From Rhynchopus euleeides (taxonomy: Eukaryota > Euglenozoa > Diplonemea > Diplonemida > Diplonemidae), in assembly GCA_963210315.1 (NCBI GenBank), contig OY723318.1:124001-188000 (forward strand): 64,000 bases of DNA. Direction: 5' to 3'. Made by a program: the position numbers and the translations under genes. This document shows, piece after piece, positions 1-10,507 of the stretch (positions are counted from its first letter, which is position 1; the number at the start of each line of letters is the position of its first letter). A model generated the notes under the pieces. That model saw only the letters and a list, made by a program, of their open reading frames with translations. It was not told the origin of the DNA and made no database searches.

Positions 1-1725
1 GCCGCCGCCACAGGGCGGAGGTGCTGGCGCTGGTGGCACCGGGGTCGGGGCTGGCGCCACGCCCGCTGTGCCGTCAGGCGGGGCAGAAATGGGCAGCTTC
101 TCCACAGCAACAGGGCGCAGCTGCACAGCCCCCCTGCACTGCCTCCCGGTCATCGCCACCGCGATTCTGTCTGGCTGCTGCTGCTGCTGCTGCTGCACCA
201 GGCCCCGTGGGGTGGGCATGACTTGCACCAAGGCTTCTGCAGGCGGTGCCTCGTCAGCGGCGGGCCTCTCGTGGCGTACTGAGCGCGACTCTGCGGGCAC
301 CGGCCTGCAGGGCCTGTGGCTGTGGGGTGCTGCACGGGGCTGTGTGTGGTGTGTGCCCTGCTGGGAGGGGGCGGGCCGCACCGCAGCAGGCAGCTGCCTG
401 GGGTGCGAGCGGCGCGGCTTCGGCAGCGGCGCTTCGAGGGGGCAGCGCAGGCGGGCCGTCTGGAGGTGTACCCGCAGGGCGGACTCGGCAGCACGCCTGC
501 GGGAGAAGTGGAACCAGCGCCGCCACGCCGCCACACCCAGCCGCAGGGCTGACAGGCGGGCCTGCTGTGACGCGGCACGCCAGGCCCTGAGGCGGGCGAA
601 GCACCTCCGCCGCACTGCGGCTGCAGTGCCACGGGAGAGTCGCTGCACTGCCACCCCGCAGCGCCACCGCCTCCACGCCGCGGCAAGCCGCGCCGCACGG
701 CACCGCCGCAGCGGCACCGCCACACGCCACACACGCAGGGCACGCGACGCCCTGCTGCGCCTGCACAGCAGCGCAGCCTGCCCGAGGGGGACCCACGCGC
801 TGAAGGCGTTGCGCAGGAGTGAGACACGCCGCATGCGCACAGCAGCGTGCCACCTGTGGAACACGCCCTCCGCACGGGTTGCGTCGTGCACAGAGCGCAG
901 AGAGTCGGCGGCGCGGCAGCGCTCGGCATGCCGCAGGATGCGGTGGCGCTGCAGTGTGGCGAAGCTGGTGGATAGCCGCAGCGTCGCGAGCGCAGATCGC
1001 AGGCGCAGCGCGCGCCGCCAGCGGCGCAGCGCGTGTGCCTTGTGGAGGCGGAGGGCGCGTGCCTCGCGTGTGTGGTCCGCCCAGCGTGTGAGGGCGTGGT
1101 GTGCGGTGCGGCGGTCGCGCTGCTGGGCTGCGGCAGTGGCAGCGGCGAGCTGCTGGTGCCACCGCGCGAAGGGTCTGCGGAGGAACCAGGCGTCTGCAAT
1201 GCGTTGGTCGCGCGCCCGCTTCTTGTGGCGTGCGTAGGAGGACAGGCCATGGAGGGCCTTGGCGAGGGTGGCAGAGCGGTGGTGCGCCTGTGCCACGACC
1301 ATCCGTGCCTGCTGCTGCCGCGCGCGCGCCCTGCGGACCCCATCCCTCGCGAACCACTTCCACTGCCGCACGACGATCTCCGCCAGCGCGCGGCGCCGGC
1401 GCCGCTGGGACATGCGCTGCAGCAGGACCTGCCTCTCGTGGTCCGGCAGGGCGCGGAGCCGTTCCTTTGTGACCAGCCCCTGCCAGTACCCTGCCCCGCT
1501 GCCCAGCCCCACGTCGAACGTCACATGCTGCCGGGGTGGGTGCGCCAGGTGTGCTGCTGGCATGCCGCAGCAGGGGCGCCTGTGGAGCAGGATGTGGGGT
1601 GTGATGTGGGGTGTGATGTGCTGTAAATCCTGACACAATATGGGGTGGGATGGTGGGGTTGGGGTTGGGGTCGGGGCTGCTTCATCTGATTCCAAAAGGA
1701 AAGCTGCAAGCACTGGTTTTGTCAT
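1..1725 (-). CDS. Sfi1-like Trp/Arg helical-repeat protein (3' part)
   Basis: The minus-strand frame is open from about 1869 to the window edge, so the gene continues to the left. Between about 1345 and 430 it encodes Ala/Arg-rich helices with a Trp every roughly 21-26 residues, in motifs such as FARW, ALTRW, ALRRWRRAL, FHRWHAAV, AFSAW, ALRVWRVAV, AWRRWRCG and AWRRWF. This resembles the centrin-binding repeats of Sfi1 and related centrosomal or basal-body proteins, so a scaffold role is inferred. After the repeats the protein becomes Pro-rich with a Gln run (near 170-200). Start is uncertain. ATGs lie at 1725 and 1563, and a splice-acceptor-like TTACAG ends at 1621, so the coding exon may begin at 1620. 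GC content drops sharply above about 1640, which fits an intron or intergenic DNA. Overlapping ORFs on both strands lack the repeat pattern. Confidence 0.6.
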   Translation of the reverse strand, partial: MTKPVLAAFLLESDEAAPTPTPTPPSHPILCQDLQHITPHITPHILLHRRPCCGMPAAHLAHPPRQHVTFDVGLGSGAGYWQGLVTKERLRALPDHERQVLLQRMSQRRRRRALAEIVVRQWKWFARDGVRRARARQQQARMVVAQAHHRSATLAKALHGLSSYARHKKRARDQRIADAWFLRRPFARWHQQLAAATAAAQQRDRRTAHHALTRWADHTREARALRLHKAHALRRWRRALRLRSALATLRLSTSFATLQRHRILRHAERCRAADSLRSVHDATRAEGVFHRWHAAVRMRRVSLLRNAFSAWVPLGQAALLCRRSRASRALRVWRVAVPLRRCRAARLAAAWRRWRCGVAVQRLSRGTAAAVRRRCFARLRAWRAASQQARLSALRLGVAAWRRWFHFSRRRAAESALRVHLQTARLRCPLEAPLPKPRRSHPRQLPAAVRPAPSQQGTHHTQPRAAPHSHRPCRPVPAESRSVRHERPAADEAPPAEALVQVMPTPRGLVQQQQQQQPDRIAVAMTGRQCRGAVQLRPVAVEKLPISAPPDGTAGVAPAPTPVPPAPAPPPCGGG

Positions 1726-2284
1726 CTGCCCTCCCCTGCGCAGCGACAAGCCGCAATGCGAATACAAGTGTCGGGCGTTTGAAATGAAAAAAAAACTTAG
1801 AACCCAAGAGGGAGCTGGGGCAGGCAAGGCGTTCGTCTGTGCAACCAGGATGCTGATCTGCAGAAGGCCTTATGAGCTCCTTAGGCAGAGAAGCAAAAAA
1901 ATAAACGCCTGAATTGCTGCCGTACACACAACTCCTTCCCACGCCTAGCACACTTCTCCCCCGAGAGGAAGGAGGGGGGGTTGTGTGTCGAATGAACCAG
2001 AAAATCGATAACGAATGTATCCGCTCTGGGGGGCCTTCACCAATTGGTCTCCTTGTGCAATCCTTGGCATGACAGTGGTTAACGTTGCCGCAGCTTCTCC
2101 TCCTGGAGAAGTACGCCAAAACCCCACCTGTCTCTCTCTCTCTGCACCGCACAGAGAGCCCCCCCCTCGGCGTACGTGTATTGTGTAAGCGGCCTCCTCT
2201 GGGCTCTCGGATTTTGTAGACTTCGTACCCCCGAGCCCCCCTAGCGCTATGCTCTGCGACGCTAAGGGGGCAGGAAGTACAACA

Positions 2285-2294
2285 GAAAGAAAAA

Positions 2295-2326
<32 letters not shown>
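2285..2326. repeat. GAAA microsatellite
   Basis: An uninterrupted run of GAAA units, followed about 80 bases later by an 18-base G-tract. Confidence 0.85.
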
Positions 2327-3031
2327 GGGCTGGGGGTGGTAGCGGTGGGGTGCTGATGTGTGAGGAGGAAAGAGGGAAAGATGTCCTCCCGTTGGGTTGG
2401 GGTGTGGGGGGGGGGGGGGGGGGTGGGGGTTGGGGTGGGTGAAATAGAATAGTAGATATGACACAGAGTTGACCTCCATCACTCTCGCCAATACTCAACG
2501 GGCACATTGTGCCCCGGATCTAGCGATATGATTGGCCTGTTGGTGGCATTTGATTGTCGAGACGAGGGTGACTGGAAAGCAAGTCACCCAGCACCTTCTT
2601 GCAATGTTGGTCCTTTCTGTAGTCACCACACCTGATATGCTGTGCAGAGTGGATCAATGGACAACAGGAGGGTGCATGTGTAGCCTGTTGGGGGGTATAC
2701 CCCCCTTCCCCTTCCCCCTTACGAACGACTTTAGTCGAGTGGCTTCGACACGGTCAGCCAGAACCCTTCCTCAGCAAATGAGGTGGGTTGCATGAAGAAA
2801 AGGGCCGCCCTGCCTCCCCCCCCCTCTACCCCAATAAACAAACAAGCAAAAATTGCAACACCGTCAGTTCAGTCACAGCCAGTCTCGGCCTGCATATTTT
2901 TTTGTGTCAATAATCACAGGCACTGCGAGAGCCAGGCTACTAGCCGCACAGAACCGTTCTGCCCCATTGACGGGTTTCTTTCGCTTCGAGATGAACTTTC
3001 TGACTCCTGACGGGTTATGAGCTGTGCTCGT

Positions 3032-3159
3032 GCCACGGTGGCCTAGTGCGAGCAAGTGGCTTGGTCCTGACCATGGGTACAGAGCAAAGTGGGCTCGACC
3101 CCCGAATTGCCCAGGGGGGCCTGGTAAACCACCGGTTAGAACCCGACTAGGCCACCGTG
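3032..3159 (+). ncRNA. tRNA-derived, SINE-like element or tRNA pseudogene
   Basis: A perfect 14-bp inverted repeat (CACGGTGGCCTAGT at 3034-3047 and its complement at 3146-3159) closes this segment. It contains an A-box-like TGGCCTAGTGC at 3039 and a B-box-like GGGCTCGACCCC at 3091, 52 bases apart, which is normal for an internal Pol III promoter. A second B-box-like GGTTAGAACCC lies at 3134. I could not fold a standard cloverleaf, so a tRNA-derived SINE head is more likely than a functional tRNA. Confidence 0.35.
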
Positions 3160-4603
3160 TGCGGGGCGTGGGGGGGGGGGGGGGGGCAAGCTAAATGGAA
3201 TTACCCAGGTCTCTCAAAAACAAGGACGCGAGCTGTGTCCTGCTTCTAACACCCCCACTCCCCGCGGACCCTGAACTGTGTGCTGTCAGCAAAAAAGAAA
3301 CAAAAATGACTAAGAGGGAAGGGGTTGGGGTTGGGGTGGAGCAGAGGGATAGAAGAAGGGTGGGTGAGGGAGTGGAGAGTGGGGGGGGGGGGGGGGTAGT
3401 GAAATCGAAATTGAAGGGAGCACAAGAATGATCACCCTTCACTCGTTATGCAGGTTGTGTCTGAAATCCAGTGTTTTTTCCGGCCTGTGTTGTGCTGTTG
3501 TACTGTGTGGGCAATTAGGCTGTGATGGTATGCAAAAACGTTCTTTGGGAGTGGGGGGAGGTATCAAGACAGGGAGAGGGGAGCGGGTGGGGGGATGGTC
3601 TTTTGTTTTCTTCATCCTGGTCCACCCCCTCCACCCTCGCTGTCTTAAATGGAGAGAGGCGGGTCATCCTTGGACTCAGAAGAGTCATGGATATTGTTTT
3701 TTTCTATTTTTGGACCCAACTTTCTGGCTTCGACGACCTTCCGCCCGCCTCATTTGACAGGCTCACAGAAAAGATGCTGCCTCTTACATTTTCAGGACAC
3801 AGTATTTCACAGACACATAGGTATCCCACACCCACACCAGAATGCAGTGCAATTTACACGGACAGCCTTCACACGGGAAAGTGTCATTCAGGTCTGCCCA
3901 CCGTACTACGCAGCATCCTCCAGGGGCGGGATATGACGCCTGTGTGTAGAGGTCTCAATGCATCAAATGAAGCAGAAGCAGTGAACGCATAACGAGGTTA
4001 TTTTTCTGGTACAGGTCGTCAAGAAGGGGCGGAAGAACTGGAGTGGCACTCTCCGACTGGCATGTTTGGTTTTGACGATCATCGTCGTTTTGTTGTCGGG
4101 TTCTGTCCGCCCCCGTCTCTCGGGATACATCAGCTCTCGCCAAACCCGCAAACCCGCACTCTTCTGAAAGGTGGTGCCCATTGTGTTGAGGAGATGTGCG
4201 CAGAATCCCTTCCATAATTGTCACAATATAGGATTCTTGGACGCCCCCATTCCCCAGGGAGGTCAGCCCCGGTGACACGATGACTGTCAGTGACCGCAAG
4301 TGACCGCAAGTGAAGCGAAAACCCGCGGGAAAACTGGGGTGGTACTTTCTTCGTCTGCACACTCTGCCTGGGGGGGGGGGGGCATTGAAAAAGACGTTGA
4401 ATGCACAACAATCTCCCTTCACTCGTTGTGCGAGGGTCGTAGCCCCCCACTCCCCCAGGCACACTCTGCTTGGGGGGTGGGGATACGACGAGAATACAGC
4501 ATAAAGGGGTTGGCTTTGGCCTTCGTGTGGGTGAGGGCAGTCTCCGGATCGGATGTTTCTGTGGCTGGATTTCAAAAATGTCGCGATAATAAAACGCGAC
4601 CAC

Positions 4604-4668
4604 TGTCTGTGTGTCTGTGTGTCTGTGTGTGTGTGTGTGCGTGTGCGTGTGCGTGTGCGTGTGTGTCG
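4604..4668. repeat. GT/GC dinucleotide tract
   Basis: Alternating purine-pyrimidine GT with TCTG and GTGC interruptions. It could adopt Z-DNA. Confidence 0.8.
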
Positions 4669-5907
4669 GGTAGTCCACCTGATTTGGCAAATCGCCCAAA
4701 CTCCGCCAAACTCTGTCAAACTCCGCCAAATTCGGGTCAAATCAGGTGGGTGGTTATGAATTGATCCATATTGCAAAGCTCACCCTGCTGGTGTTGCAAT
4801 CCAGCCCAGTGAGCAACCCTGCGGGTGGAGGGGGATGATTGCCGGAAGTGAAGGAAGGCATATCTGCCAACACCCTTGAGCACAGTGGGTTCCGTTCTTC
4901 TGTGTGGGCATCTGTAGTTGGCAGGGCGGGTTGGACAACCCCGAGCAGACTGCGCAGCCCTGACCTGCCCCCATTGACACCCCTCTCCTGCAATACAGAA
5001 TAGAGAGAGAGAATCACTGTTTGACACTACAGAGGCAGAGGTGGGGACGGCGCTCACACAGCAACTAATAAATTCGTGAGTATTCACTCGCCTGGCCTCT
5101 CCAATCACAAGCCCTGCTCTGGTGATGTTGGCAACACGCTGGGGATTCGCATGATGGTAAACTATACACCAGAAGCACACATTCATGAGGCGCTGTCCTT
5201 GGGCCGCCTTACTATCTTGTTGGATTGAACCTTCACATTCCCCAGTGGCTTTACTCAACAGGGTTGTGTCAGTGTCACAAAGATCGCAGGCAGCGCTTGG
5301 GCAACAATACAAGCGCCTCATCAGGCTGCGGAGTCGCTCTTGCTTCGCCCGGATATGGCGCGCAAACCAATGCTGGCCTTCGCATCTGGACGAAACAGTC
5401 TTGAGGCTGCTTCCCACGGATTGTTGGAGGCGGGGAGTTTGACGCCGAGAGTGAAGGTAAAAGCAGGAGGGAGGGAGGCAGCGCATTCAAAGAAAGTAGG
5501 GAGTGAAAAAAGTGCAATGGGATGTGAATAGGAGGAAATATGTGCTACTGACAGACTATGGCATAGGTATCAAGAGCCAAGGTGGGCAAAACAACGGGGG
5601 ATGGAGATATATGATTTCACTATGATAGAAAGCGTAGGAAAGACAATCTGTGTAGACCAGTGGTGCAAATCTGAAGAGAAGAAGGGCCCGAAGGGACGTG
5701 TCGATCCCTACCCCCTCCCCCCCCCGGCCCCATTTTCACATGAGCCTTGCTACAAGCTCTTGGGTTTGCCAGGGGGAACCTTCCCGCCCCTCCGCCCTCC
5801 GTCCTGCTCACCTGCAAATACTTACTGGTGCCCAACACAAGGGTGGCTGGGCGCTGCATGCAGAGGGGGGTTGTCCGGCACAGCGAACCACCCGACGCCT
5901 GCGCGCA

Positions 5908-6720
5908 CTAGGCAAAGGTCGAACAGAGGAAGAGGATGTGCTCTCTGTCTTCGGACTCGCTGTCGATGGCTGTGGCCGCGGTGCTCGGGGGGTTCTGCGG
6001 CACGTACGCCTTCGACTTGCGTTGGCGCTGCAGCCCATAGAAGGAGTAGTCCCCAAGGTTGGGCCTGTCGATGAAGGCGTCGAACACACCGACCATCCTC
6101 TCAGCATCTTCTGGTGTCTCCAGCGCAAGGGCGAAAGTGGTGACGTTCTGGGCGTACTGCGCGGTGGAGCGGTTTGTGCGCGTCTTCGTGCTGCACGTCT
6201 TGAACAGGTTGACGGCCCGCACCTTATGCTTCTGACACTCGCGGCGCACCCTCTCCCGCAGCGCTGCGATGCGGTAGTTGGGGAGGGGTCCGACACCGGG
6301 AAACAGGGGGGCGGCTATCAGGAGCAGCATGCGGCCCTTCTTCCGCTGGTTCTGCGAATGTGTGTCCACCTTGAAGTAGTAGGGGCGTGCCGTCACCTTC
6401 CCGGGTGTGTAGGGCACACCCTTGCTGTCTGCAGCAGCCTTGGTTAAGCACTCCAGGTCCTGGCACAGTGATCCCATCAGCGCTGGGGACGTGACGCACA
6501 CACCATCCCGCATTGGCATGACGACTGCATTAATCGCGTACTCCCCCGCAACGTGGAACCCATCCAGCGGCACCTCCAGTGCGTAGTTGTTGGAGAGTGT
6601 GTCAACAGCAGAACAGCTCAGCAGAGGGGACAATCCTTCGAACTTGATGCTGTTCCGCGGCATCTCACTGGGTGGCACCTTGTGTGCAACAGCCCCGCAC
6701 ATCGCCGTCTGGCCAGACAT
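5908..6720 (-). CDS. Hypothetical protein, 270 aa
   Basis: An ATG-to-stop ORF on the minus strand. The product has a balanced composition (mixed acidic, basic and hydrophobic residues) and no low-complexity tract until a short Ser/Glu-rich stretch near the C-terminus (SESEDRE). It therefore looks like a real coding sequence, unlike the shadow ORFs around it. No family is recognised. There is no signal peptide or membrane segment; the most hydrophobic stretch (MLLLIAAPLFPGVGPLP, about residue 130) is short. It stands alone, with non-coding DNA on both sides and no recognisable transposon ends. It could be a single-exon host gene or a gene carried by an unrecognised element. Confidence 0.5.
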   Translation of the reverse strand: MSGQTAMCGAVAHKVPPSEMPRNSIKFEGLSPLLSCSAVDTLSNNYALEVPLDGFHVAGEYAINAVVMPMRDGVCVTSPALMGSLCQDLECLTKAAADSKGVPYTPGKVTARPYYFKVDTHSQNQRKKGRMLLLIAAPLFPGVGPLPNYRIAALRERVRRECQKHKVRAVNLFKTCSTKTRTNRSTAQYAQNVTTFALALETPEDAERMVGVFDAFIDRPNLGDYSFYGLQRQRKSKAYVPQNPPSTAATAIDSESEDREHILFLCSTFA

Positions 6721-7511
6721 TCCCCTTCTGGAACTGTTGGACGTCCTCTTGGAGAGAGGTGAACAAAAGACAAAGCTTGCCTGGATCGGTGTGGGTGTAG
6801 GCAGTAGCAGGTGCGTAGCTACCAGGGATCCCTAATAAAATTGTGTCTCCGAAATTATTTGGTCCGATTTCGGCCGAAAAAACGGGAAACCGGACCCCAC
6901 CACACATCTAGACTGCCATTTTTCGGTGTTTCTCGGGGGCTGGGGGTCCAGGGGGGCACTTCGCCACCTCTCTGTCACCCCACATGGGGTCCCAAACAGG
7001 GCACACAGGGGTTCACAGGGGCAGAATGGCCATCACCCCCGACCCGCAACCACGAGACTAGGCAGTGAATGGCTGGGTTGACGGGCAGGGGTGTGGCAAA
7101 ATACATGTTTACAGTAGAAGGGTAACCCCTGCAGAGATTCGGGCAAATCCAAAAAGCGACAAAAAAATAATTTCACACTTGTACAAATTTCGACGACTTC
7201 CGGGTGGTGGGCGGGCCGAAGCCACGACAGTCTATACACACCATCTGGTCACCGTACAGCCGCAATCCGGGCAGGATCTCGACCTCAAACGGGTCGAGCT
7301 ACGTCTTCATTTCATCACAACATCACAACTCCGAAACCAAACCTAGATGTCCTCGCCCTTCGTCTCGAGCACACGGGCAGCATACAGAGCCCAAACGGTC
7401 ATGTGCTGGACAAAATCCGGCACGACGTGGTCGAAACGGTCACGGACACGACGTCATCTCGCATAGTGACCAATTCAACAGTTGACAGGGATGTTTGCAG
7501 ATGTTGACTCA
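6721..7511. other. Intergenic, nothing recognised
   Basis: Short ORFs only, with mixed composition. No RNA gene, repeat array or coding pattern could be supported. Confidence 0.5.
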
Positions 7512-7645
7512 GGGGGCCCTCGCTACCAGTCACGGGTCGTCAGTGAGTCAGGGGGCTTTTTTGGCTGGCCTGGGGAGAAGGGTGAATTTTCAGGTTTTTG
7601 GCTGACTACGAGTCACTACGAGTCACTTGACTGGTAGCGAGGCCG
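7512..7645. mobile_element. GGGGG-type hairpin MITE
   Basis: Near-perfect inverted arms GGCCCTCGCTACCAGTCA (7515-7532) and TGACTGGTAGCGAGGCC (7628-7644) enclose CGAGTCACTA-type repeats. A close copy is at 35392-35535. A further arm lies at 7702-7722. The outer GGGGGCCCTCGC resembles the ends of hairpins at 23236, 23895 and 54188. Confidence 0.6.
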
Positions 7646-8092
7646 GTCTGAAACTCCGGGTGGGGACTTGGTACAATATGAGAAAATTCCACCCAGAGGT
7701 CCAGACCGGCCTCGCTACCAGTCACGTGACTCGTAGTGACTCACAGTGGTCCCCAGCTCCTGTAGGGGCACTCCCCGATTCCCCCCAGCAAAATAGTGTA
7801 CTTGGTTGATTCCCCCGGATTCCCCCCAGTACACAAGGTGACCAACGCTACTAGTCGGCCTACAGGCCGACTGCTGTCGGGTCAGTCGGTCGGCCCGATT
7901 TTTGCCTGTCGGTCGGTCGGTCGGCCTCTCGGGCAACCTCACAAACCGACATTTTTTCGGCCCAAACCGCCCAGAAACCCACGGAATGGCGGTGCATCGG
8001 CAGCATCTCGCGATTTTTCACCGGCAGGTGGGTTTGGGTCGAATTCTGCCCACCCGAAAAAACCACCCCCAACTTTCTGAAAAATCTCTACC
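7646..8092. other. Intergenic with GGTC-rich repeats
   Basis: No gene is seen. It contains GATTCCCCC motifs (7777-7830), related to the minisatellite at 36541, and clustered GTCGGTCGG repeats (about 7850-7930) that recur at 35265-35305. Confidence 0.6.
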
Positions 8093-8094
8093 TA

Positions 8095-8857
8095 AACCCC
8101 CCCCACGTATATTATTTACCTCATCTATTATTTACATTTCGCCTATTATTTACGAATTCGCCTATTATTTACGAATTCGTATTATTTACATCGCCTTTAT
8201 TTTTTTCTGGGGGGAGGGGAGTGACCCGTTGGTGGACCACCAGAGGGGTCGACTCAGCCCCACTGTCCCACCTCCTCCACCTCCGAGTCGGTCTCCACGA
8301 GAACGGCTTCGCCTTCGAAGCGCTGGAGATGGACCTCGGCTGAGACCGCCGCCTTCAGCGCTTCCGTTGTGAGTGTGCTGGCGACTGGCATGAGGGTGGC
8401 GAGTCGGGTGATGTGCGGGTCAGAACACTGCATACACGTAGTCCCAGAGTGTGTTCGCTGTGTGGGGGTATGCGGGCACTTCGGTGCCCTCAAGGAGACA
8501 GGCGTCCTTGCCCTGTTCCAGTATGCACAGTTGGGATGGAGTCTCTCCATACACACCACCGGTGTAGGCGTGGCTCTGCCACGGGGATGGAGAGGTCCAC
8601 GGCTTCCGGGTGGTTCAGAGCTCTAGCACATCTGGGCAATGCCAGACTCACACAAGCAAAGCGACATGCGCTTACCTATGGGCTTGTGTGGGTGTCCTCT
8701 CCTCTGATTCTGTGCAAAAAACGGGCTGTTCGTAAATAATGGGTGATCTTATTTACAAATCGCCTATAATTTACGAAGAAATGAAAATCACCTATTATTT
8801 ACGTTTTCGCCTATTATTTACCAAATAAATACGTAAATTATATACGCGGGGGGGGTT
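8095..8857. mobile_element. TA-flanked MITE, copy 1
   Basis: Terminal inverted repeats begin AACCCCCC and continue into CGTATATTATTTAC-like sequence at both ends. The element is bounded by TA dinucleotides (8093-8094 and 8858-8859). Subterminal CGCCTATTATTTAC motifs repeat near both ends. Copy 2 is at 35812-36540, also TA-flanked. The interior has no transposase. TA target duplication suggests mobilisation by a Tc1/mariner-type or similar enzyme. This is inference. Confidence 0.75.
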
Positions 8858-8860
8858 TAC

Positions 8861-9129
8861 CAGTGATTTGAGTAGGTACCGTACCAGGTACCGGGGGGTA
8901 GTACCCCCTGGTACCCCCAAAATGGTCGTTTTCAGTTTCGCGAAATTTGCATTTCCGGCGTTTTTCAGAGCTGTGGTGGGGTCACTTTGCTCTGGGAGAT
9001 GAGTTTTTGGCCAATCAAATTTTTTTCGATTTTCCTTAGGAAATGTGGACCAGCCCAAAATGAAAAATGGAGGGGGGGTACTTCGAACCTGAGGTCAAAA
9101 AAAATTTGCGACCAACCAAACTCATCTCC
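8861..9129. mobile_element. 417-bp-family MITE, truncated copy A
   Basis: Begins with the family terminus CAGTGATTTGAGTAGG and matches about the first 269 bp of the complete copies at 23343 and 23991. The right part is missing. It abuts the TA-flanked MITE. Confidence 0.7.
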
Positions 9130-9233
9130 AGGGCTTCCCACAATCTTCATCCCTCCAAAAAGTCACGACGATTTTTTCCACAGAAAAAAAGGCTCTCAAA
9201 AACCAGACAAATGAATCGCCCAACTGAATCGTG

Positions 9234-10505
9234 CTAGCTAAACTCCGGAAAGAAGTGTCTTTTTTCGTTGAACGCAGCCGCGGATCTCCTGAGGAAGGCG
9301 AGGGAGGCGCGGAAGTAGCAGAGACGCCTCTGCGTCGAGAACAGAAACCAAATCATACCGCCGAAAACCTTGTAGAACTCCCGGGAAGTAGCCCTGTTCT
9401 CGCGAACCGCCGCCACGGCCGCCGAGGCAAGGAATTTCGACACCCAATCGGGGTCCGACCTGAAGCGCTTAGGCGACGACTCCAGATCAAATTCCAACCC
9501 CAAGGCGATGAACCGCGACTGCGGTGTGCCGAACTCCGCACCCTCGTTGAGCTCGGCGCCCACCGACTCGGCCTTGCCGAGGAATCGGGCGTATCTCTCG
9601 GCTGCATCCTCCCGGCTATCTCCAACCACAAACCAGTTGTCCACCCAAGACAGCCCATCCTCCAGGGGGAGAAGCACGCGTGAGGCCCTCTGCGCGATGC
9701 ACGGCGCCCAGCTCCAGCCCATGCACATCACCCGCAGCGAGGTGCGCCGAAACGGGCCCCGCTCCCCAGCCAGATTCACCCCGAAGAAGTCGCGGACCCC
9801 GTCCCCCAGGGGGAACTGGTAGAACCAGCTCTTCCCGTCAGCCTGCACCACGAATTCGGCCGCCAGGAACCTCCGGACCACCTCGTGGATCGACGGGAGG
9901 AGCATCGGTGGCGGGTCCCGCATCAGCCGGTTCAGCTTTCGCCCGTCGCATACCAAACGCAGCAGCCCGCTCTTTTTCTCCACGGTGAACGCCGGGAGGA
10001 CCACCTTCGGCGCGTCTGCCAACCCCAGCACCCCCCACTCCGAGAGGTTATCCCAGTGCCGCAGCATGTGCCTCGAGGTCCCGCGCGAAAGAGGCCTGTC
10101 GCCCAGATCCACGCCCGGTCGCATGGCCCGCAGGAAAGCGCCCCGGTCCCGAATCACGTCGATAACCCCTGACAGGATCCCCTCGGAATCCAAAGCCTCT
10201 AAGGCGTCGAGGTTCAGACGTGACGTCGATATGGGGGCCAGCTCCCCCGTGGGGCCACCCCGCGCCGAGGGCGGGCCAAGATGCCGCCCCTCCACCGTCA
10301 CCCGCGCTTCCCTCGCGTACGTCGCGTTGACGTCCGGCGAGTAGGAGTCGTCGCCGACCCTCCGAGGAAGAGGAGGAGGAGGGGGCGGCCGTGGCGGCGG
10401 TGGAGGCGGAGGCGGAGGTGGAGGCGGTAGCGTGGGAGGCGGCCTGGGCCGAGGGGTCGCCGGCGGGGAAGGCGTGCCTGGGGGCTCGTACGCCACGCAC
10501 GCCGT
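9234..10505 (-). CDS. YR-D reverse transcriptase, C-terminally truncated
   Basis: Contains an RT core: motif A VQADGKSWFYQFPLG, motif B-like VMCMGWSWAPCI, and motif C SWVDNWFVVGD, where Asn replaces the second Asp of the usual xxDD. The frame is open much further upstream (to 11363), but there it is an out-of-frame shadow of the recombinase. The true start is unresolved: no ATG lies between the recombinase stop and the RT core. The RT frame is -1 relative to the recombinase, so frameshift or fusion expression is possible. A Pro-rich linker (near 10370-10440) precedes the RT. The frame ends nine codons after the 19-bp repeat, with no RNase H. Confidence 0.6.
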   Translation of the reverse strand, partial: TACVAYEPPGTPSPPATPRPRPPPTLPPPPPPPPPPPPRPPPPPPLPRRVGDDSYSPDVNATYAREARVTVEGRHLGPPSARGGPTGELAPISTSRLNLDALEALDSEGILSGVIDVIRDRGAFLRAMRPGVDLGDRPLSRGTSRHMLRHWDNLSEWGVLGLADAPKVVLPAFTVEKKSGLLRLVCDGRKLNRLMRDPPPMLLPSIHEVVRRFLAAEFVVQADGKSWFYQFPLGDGVRDFFGVNLAGERGPFRRTSLRVMCMGWSWAPCIAQRASRVLLPLEDGLSWVDNWFVVGDSREDAAERYARFLGKAESVGAELNEGAEFGTPQSRFIALGLEFDLESSPKRFRSDPDWVSKFLASAAVAAVRENRATSREFYKVFGGMIWFLFSTQRRLCYFRASLAFLRRSAAAFNEKRHFFPEFS

Positions 10506-10507
10506 CC

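Larger units (their letters stand above)
1726..5907. other. Non-coding stretch with microsatellites and G-tracts
   Basis: No convincing gene is seen. The stretch holds a GAAA microsatellite (2285-2326), G-runs (about 2406-2423, 3170-3186, 3381-3396), a GT/GC dinucleotide tract (4604-4668) and short repeats of CCAAACTCCG type (about 4690-4740). ORFs of 60-270 codons here are low-complexity and mutually overlapping. A segment at 2575-2640 resembles the inverted sequence at 46374-46435, just downstream of the transposase-OTU gene, so it may be a remnant of that element. Confidence 0.6.

Noticed and set aside
68-1636. Plus-strand 389-aa and minus-strand 397/460-aa ORFs near the left edge
   Set aside because: Compositionally biased shadow frames. 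The Trp-periodic minus frame is the only one with a protein-like pattern.
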